The notes under the pieces are model-generated. The model worked only from the letters and a program-made list of their open reading frames with translations. It was not told the DNA's origin and did not search any database. Shown here one piece after another: positions 1-9,230 of a stretch of DNA of 54,774 bases (position 1 is the stretch's first letter; each line of letters begins with the position of its first letter). The stretch is taken from the NCBI GenBank assembly GCA_937906285.1, contig CALCWL010000366.1, positions 1 to 54,774 on the forward strand. Reading direction: 5' to 3'. A program made the translations under genes and the position numbers. This DNA is from an uncultured Rhodanobacter sp. (GTDB lineage Bacteria > Pseudomonadota > Gammaproteobacteria > Xanthomonadales > Rhodanobacteraceae).

Positions 1-990
1 CCCAGGAGCCCGCTCGACCTCCTCCTGTTCGTGACCGTGGGCGTACTCAACTTCGCGCCGCTTGTCAGCCAGGCCGGCCTTCACGTGATCGGGATCGGAG
101 CTGTCGGCAGGATGTCCGGTAGCATCGACCTTCTCCCGCACCAGCAGGCCGTTGCCATCCCTCCCCTGAGCCAGCAGACGATCGCTGACCCGTTTGACGT
201 GGTCATAGTTGAGGCGCACCCCCACCGATACGGTGAAATCATCGTTGGGCAACACACGATGCAGCATCTGGCCGACGCGCTTGCGCATTTCCGCCTCCAG
301 CCGGCTCTGCTGGTCGAGCCTGTCGCTGACCGGCACACCGCCCTGTCCGTCCGTGGCAACTCCGGAAAGAACGAGGCCCTTGCCGTCCAGTACGACCACG
401 GATTCCGGTACCAACCCTTCGACGGCGGATGCGATCAGGCGCTGGATACCGGCAACCTCACGGGCATCCAGGTGTTTTTGCGGCTGCAGATTTAGCGTTA
501 CTGAAGCCTTCGATGCTTCCTGATCCTGTTCGAACAAACTGGCGTGATGGATGGTCAGATGTACTCGCGCCGAAGCAACTTCACTCAGCGAGGTGATCGT
601 CCGCTCCAGTTCACCCTGGAGAGCGCGTTGGAAATTGACCTTCTGGGCAAACTCGGTGACGCCGTAGTCGGAGTCCTTGAACAACTCGAATCCGACGCTC
701 CCCCCTTTCGGCACACCTTGAGAGACCAGCTTCATGCGCGTCTCGTACACCTGCTCCGCGGGCACCAGGATGGTTCGGCCCTCGTCGGCCAGCCGCCATG
801 GCACTTGCATCTGACTCAGCGCCGTCGTGATCTCGGCAGCGTCCGATTCGCGCAGCTCGCCGAACAGCAACCCATACGGCGGGTGCATGATCCACCACGT
901 GGCGCCGCCGACCAGGCACAGGATCAAAAACAGCCCCGTCGCAAATGCAATGCGTGAACGCCGTGACATGGATGCAAAGAAATGCCGCAT
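1..990 (-). CDS. fliF: Flagellar MS-ring protein FliF, N-terminal part (runs off window)
   Basis: FliF forms the inner-membrane MS ring on which the flagellar basal body and export gate are built. The visible 330 residues start at an ATG preceded by GGAG and run in frame to base 1. An early membrane segment (about residues 14-32) is followed by the periplasmic ring-building motif region, with MKLVSQGVPKGGSVGFELF near residues 90-108 and FQRALQGELERTI soon after; both are typical of the FliF/YscJ family. The C-terminal half lies outside the window. It is the last visible gene of the flagellar operon, 138 bases after fliE, a gap with no clear gene. Confidence 0.93.
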   Translation of the reverse strand, partial: MRHFFASMSRRSRIAFATGLFLILCLVGGATWWIMHPPYGLLFGELRESDAAEITTALSQMQVPWRLADEGRTILVPAEQVYETRMKLVSQGVPKGGSVGFELFKDSDYGVTEFAQKVNFQRALQGELERTITSLSEVASARVHLTIHHASLFEQDQEASKASVTLNLQPQKHLDAREVAGIQRLIASAVEGLVPESVVVLDGKGLVLSGVATDGQGGVPVSDRLDQQSRLEAEMRKRVGQMLHRVLPNDDFTVSVGVRLNYDHVKRVSDRLLAQGRDGNGLLVREKVDATGHPADSSDPDHVKAGLADKRREVEYAHGHEQEEVERAPG

Positions 991-1128
991 TGCCTACTCC
1001 GTAAAAATTCCCCGACGCCTGCACACCTGCGATGAACCGGATGATGCCGGATGCTCCCCATCCCTTACCCCAACCCGCCTACCCCGCCGCACCCGCACTA
1101 CACGCAAGTGCGGATGGAGCCGAACCGG

Positions 1129-1431
1129 CTACAACTGCATGTTCGTCAAGTTCTGGTAGGCATCCACGATGCGGTTGCGTACCTCGACGGCGAACTGCAA
1201 CTGCAGATGGGCATGCTCCATCGCCATCATCACGTCCTGGACCGGGATGTTCTCCCCCGCAGCAAGCGCACGCGCCGAGGCATCCGCCGCGTTCAGGCTG
1301 CCATTGACCTGATCGAGCGCATGACCCGTCATCTGCAGGAACGACGGACCCGCCGGGAGAGATTCGTCCGGGCCCTGCTCCGGCATGACCGGCAGGCTGA
1401 AGGAAACGTCATCGATCGGCATCACGCTCAT
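1129..1431 (-). CDS. fliE: Flagellar hook-basal body protein FliE
   Basis: FliE (100 aa) is the small adaptor between the MS ring and the proximal rod and is needed for export of rod proteins. The C-terminal half carries the family pattern: ENIPVQDVMMAMEHAHLQLQFAVEVRNRIVDAYQ, matching the conserved helix that packs against FliF and FlgB. Length is normal for the family. Its ATG overlaps the flgC stop by four bases, so translation is probably coupled. Confidence 0.93.
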   Translation of the reverse strand: MSVMPIDDVSFSLPVMPEQGPDESLPAGPSFLQMTGHALDQVNGSLNAADASARALAAGENIPVQDVMMAMEHAHLQLQFAVEVRNRIVDAYQNLTNMQL

Positions 1432-1844
1432 GAGCCGCTCCCGATATCCAGCGCATGCAGCGCCATGCCGCGCAGCGTGTTGAACGCACGCACGTTGGCC
1501 TCGTATGCGCGACTGGCCTCCAGCAAAGTGCTCATTTCGGTCACCATGTCCACGCGCGGATAACTCACCATGCCGCGCTTGTCCGCTGACGGATCCGACG
1601 GATCGTGGACTTCGCGCTGGGCGACGTCGGTGGCGATCAGGACCGGGTGGTCAAACTGTTCTGACCCACCGATCGCTGCATCGAAACCAGTGGTGTGTGG
1701 CGCCACCGCGCGCATCAGCTGCGTCGGCCGCCCAGGTGCGCCCGGCGTGTTGGCCACGGCGATGTTGTGGCTGGCCGCCTCTAGGCGCAGGCGCTCGTAC
1801 TCCAGCCCAAAACGCGTGGCGGCAAGGATCGAATCGACGCTCAT
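1428..1844 (-). CDS. flgC: Flagellar proximal rod protein FlgC
   Basis: FlgC (138 aa) is a proximal rod subunit. The N-terminus has the rod/hook signature with SHNIAVANTPGAPGRP near residues 25-40, and the C-terminus has the matching heptad helix MVTEMSTLLEASRAYEANVRAFNT. The segment SYPRVDMVTEM is the usual FlgC family hallmark. Overlaps flgB upstream and fliE downstream by four bases each. Confidence 0.93.
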   Translation of the reverse strand: MSVDSILAATRFGLEYERLRLEAASHNIAVANTPGAPGRPTQLMRAVAPHTTGFDAAIGGSEQFDHPVLIATDVAQREVHDPSDPSADKRGMVSYPRVDMVTEMSTLLEASRAYEANVRAFNTLRGMALHALDIGSGS

Positions 1845-2215
1845 CCGTTTCTCCCGGTCAAGGCCAGCTGCATCAAGGCAAAACGCCGCGACAAGACCGT
1901 CGTCAGCGACTGGAAATCCACGCCGGCGGACTCAAGCTCCGCCACCTGCCCGTCAAGGCTTGCAGAGCTGTCTGCTTCGCCGTCCGCACGGTTCACCGAG
2001 CTCCGCAGCACGGCGGGCGTCAGCTCCGTCAGGCGATCGACGGCCATGTCCGGATCTGCTGCGGCTTCGCGCAGCAGCCCCATGGCGGCTCCAAAATCCG
2101 CGCGCTCCGCGCGATAGCCCGCGACGTGGACATTGGCGATGTTCGTGCTGGCGACTTCGGCACGCAGTTGCGCCATGTTCATGCCCAGACGTATGGCTTC
2201 GACGGTCAGATCCAT
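1841..2215 (-). CDS. flgB: Flagellar basal-body rod protein FlgB
   Basis: FlgB (124 aa) is the most proximal rod subunit. The N-terminal rod motif appears as EVASTNIANVHVAGYRAERADF near residues 20-41, and the C-terminal helix covers the last 40 residues (FQSLTTVLSRRFALMQLALTG). It is short but within the FlgB range. It sits ten bases after the flgI stop and overlaps flgC by four bases. Placement of flgB and flgC after the ring genes rather than at the head of the flg operon is unusual. Confidence 0.88.
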   Translation of the reverse strand: MDLTVEAIRLGMNMAQLRAEVASTNIANVHVAGYRAERADFGAAMGLLREAAADPDMAVDRLTELTPAVLRSSVNRADGEADSSASLDGQVAELESAGVDFQSLTTVLSRRFALMQLALTGRNG

Positions 2216-2225
2216 GTGCTCCCCC

Positions 2226-3341
2226 TCATTGGATGATCAGTTCGCCGCGTAGGGCGCCGGCGTCCTTTATGGACTGCAGGATGGTGATTACCTCGCGCGT
2301 GGAAAGGTGAATCGCGCGGAGCGCACCGATCAGGTCGGCCACGGTGGCGCCGCCCGGGATGGTGACCAGCTTCGCCTCTGGCTCCCTCACGTGGATGTCG
2401 GATTGCGGAACCACCGCCGTACCGATGTTCGCGGACGGCCTCACCAGCACGCCGTCGGGCTGCGAGACCTGGTAGGTGGTCCGCACCACGATGCGCAGGT
2501 CGCCCTGCGAAATCGTGACGGCGCCAAGCCTCACGTCGCCGCCGGAGACCACCGTGCCGGTGCGCTCGTTGACCACCACGCGAGCGGCCTGATCCGGCGT
2601 CACGGGCACGTTCTCGATCATCGAGATCGCACGAATCAGATCCTGTGGCGGCGAAGCGAAGGTCACGCGGATCTTGCCCGCATGCTCGGCCACCGCATCC
2701 ACCCCGGCGTTGCGGCGCAGCGATTCGACCACCCGCTCCGCGGTGGTGAAATCCGGCTGATAGAGCACCACGTCGAGCGTGCGCCCGCTGGCTTGCAGGC
2801 CCAGCGGCGCCTCGCGTTCGACCAGGGCGCCGTTCGGCACGCGCCCCACGGTGGGATGGTTCTTCTGCTGCGAACTGCCGAACGCGTGGACCTCGTATCC
2901 GCCTACCGACAACGGCCCTTGTGCCAGCGCATAGAGCTTGCCGTCCGGACCATCCAGCGGGGTTTCCAGCAGGACACCTCCTGCCAGACTGCGCGCATCG
3001 CCCAGCGAGGACACCGACACGTCGAGTTTCTGTCCCGATTCGGCGAATGCCGGCAACGTCGTGGTCACCATGACGGCTGCGACGTTGCGGCTGTTGAGGT
3101 CGTCCGGGCTGATGCTGATCCCGAAATGACTGAGCGCATTGGCCACCGACTGCACGGTAAGACGATTCTTGCTGGAATCGCCGGTACCGGCTAGGCCGAC
3201 GACCAGACCATAGCCGGTGAGCGCGTTGTCCCGTACTCCCTGCACGCGCGCGATCTCCTTGAGTCGGACGCTGTTGTCATCGGCCCGTGCCACTGCACAG
3301 CAACACGCAAGGAGCAACAAAATAACAAGACAGCGACTCAT
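2226..3341 (-). CDS. flgI: Flagellar P-ring protein FlgI
   Basis: FlgI (371 aa) forms the periplasmic P ring around the rod. It has a signal peptide (residues 1-20, ending CAVARA) and the conserved opening VRLKEIARVQGVRDNALTGYGLVVGLAGTGDS. The family motif GGDVRLGAVTISQGDLRI and the C-terminal TIPGGATVADLIGALRAIHLSTREVITILQ follow. I prefer the ATG at 3341, which overlaps the flgH stop by four bases; a start at 3356 would only add five residues. FlgA, its assembly chaperone, is encoded two genes upstream. Confidence 0.95.
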   Translation of the reverse strand: MSRCLVILLLLACCCAVARADDNSVRLKEIARVQGVRDNALTGYGLVVGLAGTGDSSKNRLTVQSVANALSHFGISISPDDLNSRNVAAVMVTTTLPAFAESGQKLDVSVSSLGDARSLAGGVLLETPLDGPDGKLYALAQGPLSVGGYEVHAFGSSQQKNHPTVGRVPNGALVEREAPLGLQASGRTLDVVLYQPDFTTAERVVESLRRNAGVDAVAEHAGKIRVTFASPPQDLIRAISMIENVPVTPDQAARVVVNERTGTVVSGGDVRLGAVTISQGDLRIVVRTTYQVSQPDGVLVRPSANIGTAVVPQSDIHVREPEAKLVTIPGGATVADLIGALRAIHLSTREVITILQSIKDAGALRGELIIQ

Positions 3342-3928
3342 ATCAGGCCCAGCCAATGCGTGATGCGATAAAGAATGCTGCGTCGCTGGGCCTCGGAAAC
3401 GTCACCCTGACCGGTGAACTCGATGTTTGCCTCGCTGATGCGGTTGGACGGAATCGTATTGGCCGCCGATATGTCCTCGCTGCGCACCAACCCCGTCAGC
3501 GTGAAGTGCTGCTTCTCGCCATTGACCACCACCAGTTGCTCCCCATGGATACGCAGCAGCCCGCTGTCGTCCACGCCGACCACCCGCACCGCCAGCTCCG
3601 CCTGCAAGGTGCCGACACGCGACGTCTTGCCCTGGCCCGCGTTGTCGCCGGACAAGCCGACTCCGTAGTCGTGGCGGCCGAAACGCGTCTGCGTGGTGGC
3701 GCCCAACTGGACGCCACTGCCTGCATCAGTATTGGCGCTTGCCGAGGCGCGCGACGTCTCGGTCACCAGCACGGTCAGCGTGTCGCCGGGCCGGTGGGCG
3801 CGCCGGTCGGCGGTCAGGCCGCGGTAATCGTCCGGATCGATCATCGAACCGGGAGAGGTCTGGGCGTGCACGGCGGGAACGATCAGCATCCAGGCCAGGC
3901 ACAAGAGGAATCCACGCTTATCGGACAA
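3338..3928 (-). CDS. flgH: Flagellar L-ring protein FlgH (no lipobox)
   Basis: FlgH (196 aa) forms the outer-membrane L ring. The C-terminal two thirds fit the family: RAHRPGDTLTVLVTETSRASASANTD, then LRIHGEQLVVVNGEKQHFTLTGLVRSEDI and IEFTGQGDVSEAQRR. The N-terminus is a signal peptide that ends PAVHA-Q. It contains no lipobox cysteine, whereas most FlgH proteins are lipoproteins; this may reflect a divergent flagellar type. It overlaps flgA by 11 bases and flgI by four. Confidence 0.93.
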   Translation of the reverse strand: MSDKRGFLLCLAWMLIVPAVHAQTSPGSMIDPDDYRGLTADRRAHRPGDTLTVLVTETSRASASANTDAGSGVQLGATTQTRFGRHDYGVGLSGDNAGQGKTSRVGTLQAELAVRVVGVDDSGLLRIHGEQLVVVNGEKQHFTLTGLVRSEDISAANTIPSNRISEANIEFTGQGDVSEAQRRSILYRITHWLGLI

Positions 3929-4634
3929 CTTCCACCTCCCCCTTGTCGGTCACTCGGGCACGTACGGGCGACACCGCGCCGTCGACCAGAACGGGCACGA
4001 CGTCGCCCGCATCGCCCTTGGCGATGGCCGTGCCCTGCGCCTGCATGCGGATTGCACCCAACGCCACGTCGACGTGCACCCGCTGCTGACGATCGACGTC
4101 CGGCACGCGTTCGAAATCGCCGACTCGCACCATCGAACCGGCGAGTACCGCGTGGCGCAGCCGCATGCCATCGATCTGTCGCGCGTCCCGCACGGGTTCC
4201 CCCCGCGCGGCCGCCATGTCCACGTCGCGCGGAACCAGCGTCAGCGCTACAGCCGCCGTACCCAGGGCCGCGTCGCCGGCATAGCTGAGCACCTTGCGCT
4301 GGACTTCGAGCGCGAACCAGACCGTGGTCGATCGCGCAACCTTTCCATCGACGGTCACGGCTACCGGCACGCCGGCGCGCGCGCGTGGCCAGCGGCCAGC
4401 CAATGGGCGCACGACCAGACCGACGGTTCCTGCGGGAACCGAGATGTCCGCGGGCGCGCCGATCACGCTTACCTTCGATGTGGCTGCTTCGCTGCCCAAC
4501 CGCGCATCGACCTGCGCACGCGCGGCGGCCACGATGCGTGCCGCCGCAATGCGCTGGGTCGCTTGCGGAGCAGCCGACACAATCGCTGGTGCCGCCGCCA
4601 GCAACACGATGGAAAGAATCCGCAGCATGGTCAC
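3918..4634 (-). CDS. flgA: Flagellar P-ring assembly chaperone FlgA
   Basis: FlgA (238 aa) is a periplasmic chaperone for P-ring assembly. It has a signal peptide (about residues 1-22, cleavage near VSA-AP) and the C-terminal SAF/chaperone domain with RLRHAVLAGSMVRVGDFERVPDVDRQQRV and ALGAIRMQAQGTAIAKGDAGDVVPV. The GTG at 4634 overlaps the flgG stop (GTGA); the ATG at 4628 is the alternative and removes two residues. Confidence 0.9.
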   Translation of the reverse strand: MTMLRILSIVLLAAAPAIVSAAPQATQRIAAARIVAAARAQVDARLGSEAATSKVSVIGAPADISVPAGTVGLVVRPLAGRWPRARAGVPVAVTVDGKVARSTTVWFALEVQRKVLSYAGDAALGTAAVALTLVPRDVDMAAARGEPVRDARQIDGMRLRHAVLAGSMVRVGDFERVPDVDRQQRVHVDVALGAIRMQAQGTAIAKGDAGDVVPVLVDGAVSPVRARVTDKGEVEVVR

Positions 4635-5398
4635 TGGCGCAGGTTGTTGATGGTGTCGAGGATCTGGTCCGACGCCTGCAGCACCCGCGCATTCAATTGG
4701 TAGGCACGCTGGGCGATGACCAGGGTCGACATCTCCGAGACCATGTCCACGTTGGATCCTTCCAGCATGCCCTGCATCAGTGCACCGACGCCGTTCTCGT
4801 TCGGCCTGCCAACGCTCGGATCCCCCGATGCCTGGGTCGGCGCGAAATTGTTGTTGCCCACCAGTTGCAGCCCCTCGGGCGACGGGAACGTACTCAACTC
4901 GATCTCCCCCAGCAGCGTCTGTTCCTGATCCGCGCCCACCGTCGCGTAAACCTGGCCGTTCTGGTTGATCCGTATGTCGGTCGCGTCCGGTGGAACCTGG
5001 AAATCCTGGGCAAGGTGATCGCCTGCGGCGGTGACCAGATAGCCCTGGTTGTCCACGTGCAATTGCCCATCGCGGGTATACAGGTGGTTGCCGTTGCCAT
5101 CGACGACCTCCAGGAAACCCTCGCCCTGGATGCCGATGTCCCAGACTCTGTTGGTCTGCTGCATCGCGCCCTGCGAAAACACCGAGCTGGTCGACAGGAT
5201 CTCCGATCCGGCGCCTGCGCTCTGCGGCGACATGCCGGCCTGAACCTGTTCAGGCGATATCACGGCAACGTCCCCGAAGGCCACGCGCCGGCTTTTGAAA
5301 CCGGGCGTCTGCATGTTCGAGATGTTGTTCGACAAGGTGTCGATCTGCGCCTGCTGGCTCTTCAGCCCCGCCGTGGCGATATAGAGTGCGTCGATCAT
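4631..5398 (-). CDS. flgG: Flagellar distal rod protein FlgG
   Basis: FlgG (255 aa) is the major distal rod subunit. The start MIDALYIATAGLKSQQAQIDTLSNNISNM is typical of FlgG, and the C-terminus MLEGSNVDMVSEMSTLVIAQRAYQLNARVLQASDQILDTINNL is diagnostic. The ATG at 5398 is chosen because the longer reading frame adds 60 residues unlike any rod protein and runs into flgF. It follows flgF with eight bases between them. Confidence 0.95.
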   Translation of the reverse strand: MIDALYIATAGLKSQQAQIDTLSNNISNMQTPGFKSRRVAFGDVAVISPEQVQAGMSPQSAGAGSEILSTSSVFSQGAMQQTNRVWDIGIQGEGFLEVVDGNGNHLYTRDGQLHVDNQGYLVTAAGDHLAQDFQVPPDATDIRINQNGQVYATVGADQEQTLLGEIELSTFPSPEGLQLVGNNNFAPTQASGDPSVGRPNENGVGALMQGMLEGSNVDMVSEMSTLVIAQRAYQLNARVLQASDQILDTINNLRQ

Positions 5399-5406
5399 GA
5401 TCCGTC

Positions 5407-6084
5407 CTAGGCGTTGTCGCCGATGTGGTTGATGCCGGTCTGCATGGCCTGGTCGTAGGCCTGAATGGCGCGTTGTACCGATTGCGCATGGCGCGTGAGC
5501 TCGATCAGCCTCACCATTTCCGAGCTCGCATCGACATTGGACTTTTCCAATGCGCCCTGATGGACGCTTCCCTTCCACTCGGCCGCCGCGCCGGCGTACG
5601 CATACAGGCCGCCTCCGGCTTCCCGCAGGGCCTCGGGGGTTGCGACGGCGACCACGCGCAGGCTGTCGATGCTCTGGTTGCCGTCGAAGATTTCACCGGC
5701 CGCGCTGATGCGTACACTGTCGTGAACGAGCGTGACCGGTCCCGACTGGCCCAGCACCGGGTGGCCAGAGGCGTCGACCAATTGCTGGCTCGCGTCGATA
5801 TGGAACTGGCCGTCGCGCGTCAGCATCTCCCGGCCGTCCACGTCCACGACGAAGAATCCCGGCCCTTGCAGCGCCAGGTCCAGGGGCTTGCCGGTCATGT
5901 CCAGATCGCCGTCGGCGAGATCCAGCGAAGGAAGCGGATCCGGAGCCCCCGTCCTGAAGTCCGTACGGATGCGCTCGGCGCGATAACCCGTCGTGCGCAT
6001 GTTCGCCACGTTCTGGCTGATCGCATCGAGCGCCTGGACGTCGTTGCCGAGATAGCGGGCAATGCTGGAAATGGTGCTGATCAT
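5407..6084 (-). CDS. flgF: Flagellar proximal rod protein FlgF
   Basis: FlgF (225 aa) is a rod protein of the FlgE/F/G family. It has the N-terminal motif DAISQNVANMRTTGYRAERI, the central LALQGPGFFVVDVDGREMLTRDGQFHID and the C-terminal GALEKSNVDASSEMVRLIELTRHAQSVQRAIQAYDQAMQ. Gene order (directly before flgG) and length favour FlgF over FlgE or FlgG. It starts eight bases after the flhA stop. Confidence 0.85.
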   Translation of the reverse strand: MISTISSIARYLGNDVQALDAISQNVANMRTTGYRAERIRTDFRTGAPDPLPSLDLADGDLDMTGKPLDLALQGPGFFVVDVDGREMLTRDGQFHIDASQQLVDASGHPVLGQSGPVTLVHDSVRISAAGEIFDGNQSIDSLRVVAVATPEALREAGGGLYAYAGAAAEWKGSVHQGALEKSNVDASSEMVRLIELTRHAQSVQRAIQAYDQAMQTGINHIGDNA

Positions 6085-6091
6085 GGTGTCC

Positions 6092-8161
6092 TCATGCGGC
6101 GGTAGCCGTCGGGGTCGCGGTGACGGTGCCGAACGCCTTTACCACCAGGGTGGACGGCACCTCGTTGATGCCGAGCACGGTGACGTGCGGCAGGCTGCGC
6201 TGGATCAAGGCGCGGATGTGCCGGCGCACCACGCCCGGGCACAGCAGCACCGGCAGGTGGTTGCGCGACATCATGGCCTCGGTCTGCCGTGCCAGTCCGC
6301 CAAGCAGCGCGTCCAGCTGGGCCAGGTCGCCGATCAAGGCTCCGGCTCCGTCGCGCTGGCGCACCGCGGAAACGATGGATCGCTCCAGTTCCGGCGCCAG
6401 GGTCAGTACGTACAGTTCGCCCTGTGCGTTGCTGACACGCTGGCAGATCGCCGGGCCGAGGCGCTCGCGTACGCGCTCGACCAGATCCTCGGTTTGCTTG
6501 AGCGTCTTGCCCGCGTCGACCAGCACCTCGAGGATGGCCTCGATGTGGCGGATGCTGACCTGCTCGCGCAACAGCTGCTGCAGCACTTTCTGGATATCCG
6601 TATGCGACATCACGCCGGGAACCAGCTCGTCGACCAGCGAGGGCTGCCGTTCGCGTACGCGCATGACCAACCGCTCGGTCTCGGCGCGCGTAAGCAGATC
6701 CGGCGCATGCCGCTTCACCACCTCGCCCAGATGGGTGATCAACACGGTTTCCGGATCCACAAGCGTGTAACCCGCGCCGCGGGCGTACTGGCGCTGTTCC
6801 GCGCCTATCCACTGAGCCGGAAGACCGTAGGCCGGGTCGCGCGTCTCGCGCCCTTCCAGCTTGGCCCGTTTGCCGCCAGGATTGATCGCCAACAACGAAT
6901 CGAAGTGTAGTTCTCCCCGCCCGGCGGGCGTCCCTTGGACGTGCAATTCATAGGCATCGGCGGCGAGCGGCAAATCCTGCACCATCTTCACCTTGGGCAA
7001 CACGAAGCCCGCCTCCATGGCAAACTGCTTGCGGAAGGCGGCGATGCGCTCGCCCATGTCCAGGCCGCGGGCGTTGTATGCCGCAACGATTCCGCCGCCC
7101 AAGTGAATCTCGATCGGCTCTACGCTCAGGAGCTTGTACAAGTCCTCTTCCGGTCGCGCCGCAGCCGGCTTGGGAGCGTCCGTCGAGGTGTCTTCCTTCA
7201 TTGGCGTCGCGCGTGAGCTGATGAAAACCAGCGCACCGACGCCCAGCAGCACCAGCAGTACCGGCCACGCCGGCAAACCCGGCAGAAACAGCAGCCCTGC
7301 CAACGCCAAGGCCACGATCAGCAACGTGTAGGAGTTCGACAGTACCTGCCGTGCGATCTCGGTGCCGAGCAGCGAATCCGACGCCGCCCGCGTGACGATG
7401 ATGCCGGTGGCCACCGCGATCACGAGCGAAGGGATCTGCGTGACTATGCCATCACCGACGGTCAGCAGCGTGTACCGGTGCGCCGCATCGCCCCACGCCA
7501 TGCCGTGCTGGATCATGCCCACGGCAAGTCCGCCGACGATGTCAATCAGGATGATCACGATGCCGGCAATCGCGTCGCCTTTTACGAACTTGGTCGCCCC
7601 GTCCATGGCGCCATAGAAACTGGCTTCCTTTTCCACTTGGCTGCGCCGTCGCTTCGCCTCATGCTCGTCGATCAGTCCCATGTTCATGTCGGCATCGATG
7701 CTCATCTGCTTGCCGGGCATGCTGTCGAGGGTGAATCGCGCGGCAACCTCTGCCACACGTTGCGCACCGCTGGTGACCACGACGTACTGCACCACCACCA
7801 GGATCAGGAATACCACCAGGCCTATCACATAGTTTCCGCCAACGACATAGTTGCCGATCGCATTGATCACGCGGCCAGCGTTGCCGCTGTCGAGGATCAG
7901 CCGGGTCGCCGAGATGTTCAGCGCCAGGCGGAACAACGTGGTGATCAGCAGCAGCGACGGGAACGTCGAGAAGCTCAGCGGCGAATCGCTGAAGAACGTG
8001 ATCAACAACACCAGCAGCGCGCCGGTAAAGTTGAGCACCAGCAGGAAGTCCAGCAACGCCGACGGAATCGGCGTGAACAGGATGACCAGGATCACGATCA
8101 CGCCCAGGACGAGCACGACGTCGCGTTTGCTGCGCCAGAGCTGGCCGAACATGGGGTTCAC
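6092..8161 (-). CDS. flhA: Flagellar type III export gate protein FlhA
   Basis: FlhA (689 aa) is the inner-membrane export-gate protein that couples ion flow to export and docks chaperone-substrate complexes. The N-terminal half holds about eight membrane segments. The FHIPEP loop is conserved (SGAQRVAEVAARFTLDSMPGKQMSIDADMN, residues about 133-162), followed by the cytoplasmic domain with PEDL...PIEIHLGGGIV. Length is normal. The ATG overlaps the flhB stop by four bases. Confidence 0.97.
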   Translation of the reverse strand: MNPMFGQLWRSKRDVVLVLGVIVILVILFTPIPSALLDFLLVLNFTGALLVLLITFFSDSPLSFSTFPSLLLITTLFRLALNISATRLILDSGNAGRVINAIGNYVVGGNYVIGLVVFLILVVVQYVVVTSGAQRVAEVAARFTLDSMPGKQMSIDADMNMGLIDEHEAKRRRSQVEKEASFYGAMDGATKFVKGDAIAGIVIILIDIVGGLAVGMIQHGMAWGDAAHRYTLLTVGDGIVTQIPSLVIAVATGIIVTRAASDSLLGTEIARQVLSNSYTLLIVALALAGLLFLPGLPAWPVLLVLLGVGALVFISSRATPMKEDTSTDAPKPAAARPEEDLYKLLSVEPIEIHLGGGIVAAYNARGLDMGERIAAFRKQFAMEAGFVLPKVKMVQDLPLAADAYELHVQGTPAGRGELHFDSLLAINPGGKRAKLEGRETRDPAYGLPAQWIGAEQRQYARGAGYTLVDPETVLITHLGEVVKRHAPDLLTRAETERLVMRVRERQPSLVDELVPGVMSHTDIQKVLQQLLREQVSIRHIEAILEVLVDAGKTLKQTEDLVERVRERLGPAICQRVSNAQGELYVLTLAPELERSIVSAVRQRDGAGALIGDLAQLDALLGGLARQTEAMMSRNHLPVLLCPGVVRRHIRALIQRSLPHVTVLGINEVPSTLVVKAFGTVTATPTATAA

Positions 8162-9228
8162 GAAAAGATCCTCGTGCCGGGGCGCTTCATCAGCCAGCGA
8201 TAGACCGGGGCCAGCTGGGCGAACAAATGCGGGGGCACCGCCTGATCAATCCGGCATTCCCGGAATATCGCGCGCGCCAGCTCGGGCGAGTGCAGGCAAG
8301 GAACATCAGACCGCGAAGCGCTCAGGCGCATTTGCGCCGCCATCGCATCGGTGCCCTTGGACAGCACGATGGGCGAGCGCATGCTCTTGGGCCGATATTG
8401 CAGCGCAACCGCCAGATGCGTGGGATTGGCCAACACGATGTCGGCCTCCGGTACCCGGGCAAGCGATCGGGAGTGTTTCAGCAACTCGGCGATCAGTCGC
8501 TTGCGCTTGCTGCGGATATCCGGATCCCCGTCTCGGCGTTTCATCTCGTCCTTGAGATCTCGCCGACTCATGCGCAGCTTGCGAATGTATTCGCGCCGCG
8601 CGAACCACAGGTCGAGCAATGCCACCAAGCCCAGCAATACCAGCACCCAGGTTGTTACCCGCGTGTATACCGAACGAAACAGCATGGCCAGGCCGGCAGG
8701 TGCAGAGAGTGCGGCGGCGTCCACCTCGCGATGGATACCAGATGCAACGAGCCAACCCACTCCGCCGAGCAGAGAAACCTTCAGTATCAGCTTGAACAGC
8801 TCCCACAAGATCTGTAGCGAAAAGATGCGCTTGAGACCTTGCGCCGGATTGAGCCGGCTGAAGTCGGGTTTCAATGGTGTGGTACTGAAAGTGGGTCCAG
8901 TCTGCACGACGTTGGCGATGACTGCGGCGACCAATACCGCCAGCAGCACCGGGAGCAAAGCCTGCCAGAACGGCGCGAAAGTCATTCGCAACCAAGCGGC
9001 CAGTCCCGCCGACGGCGCCGGTGCATTGCCCGCCATCAGCAAGGTACGGCGCAACGCGCGAGCTAGGGCAGCGGCAGCCGCATAACTCGTGACGGCAAAC
9101 GCGATACTGAACACGATGGTTACCAATACGCCGCTGAGATCCGCACTGCGCGAAACCTGCCCGCGGTCGTGTGCTTCCTGCAGGCGATACGGTGTGGGTT
9201 GCTCGGTCTTGGATTGCTCGTCGGCCAT
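8158..9228 (-). CDS. flhB: Flagellar export switch protein FlhB
   Basis: FlhB (356 aa) sets substrate specificity of the flagellar export apparatus. The start MADEQSKTEQPTPYRLQEAHDRGQV is typical, with four membrane segments in residues 30-210. The autocleavage motif NPTH is intact at residues 268-271 within EADIVLANPTHLAVALQY. The longer open frame upstream overlaps fliR and is rejected. It follows fliR by two bases. Confidence 0.96.
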   Translation of the reverse strand: MADEQSKTEQPTPYRLQEAHDRGQVSRSADLSGVLVTIVFSIAFAVTSYAAAAALARALRRTLLMAGNAPAPSAGLAAWLRMTFAPFWQALLPVLLAVLVAAVIANVVQTGPTFSTTPLKPDFSRLNPAQGLKRIFSLQILWELFKLILKVSLLGGVGWLVASGIHREVDAAALSAPAGLAMLFRSVYTRVTTWVLVLLGLVALLDLWFARREYIRKLRMSRRDLKDEMKRRDGDPDIRSKRKRLIAELLKHSRSLARVPEADIVLANPTHLAVALQYRPKSMRSPIVLSKGTDAMAAQMRLSASRSDVPCLHSPELARAIFRECRIDQAVPPHLFAQLAPVYRWLMKRPGTRIFS

Positions 9229-9230
9229 GC

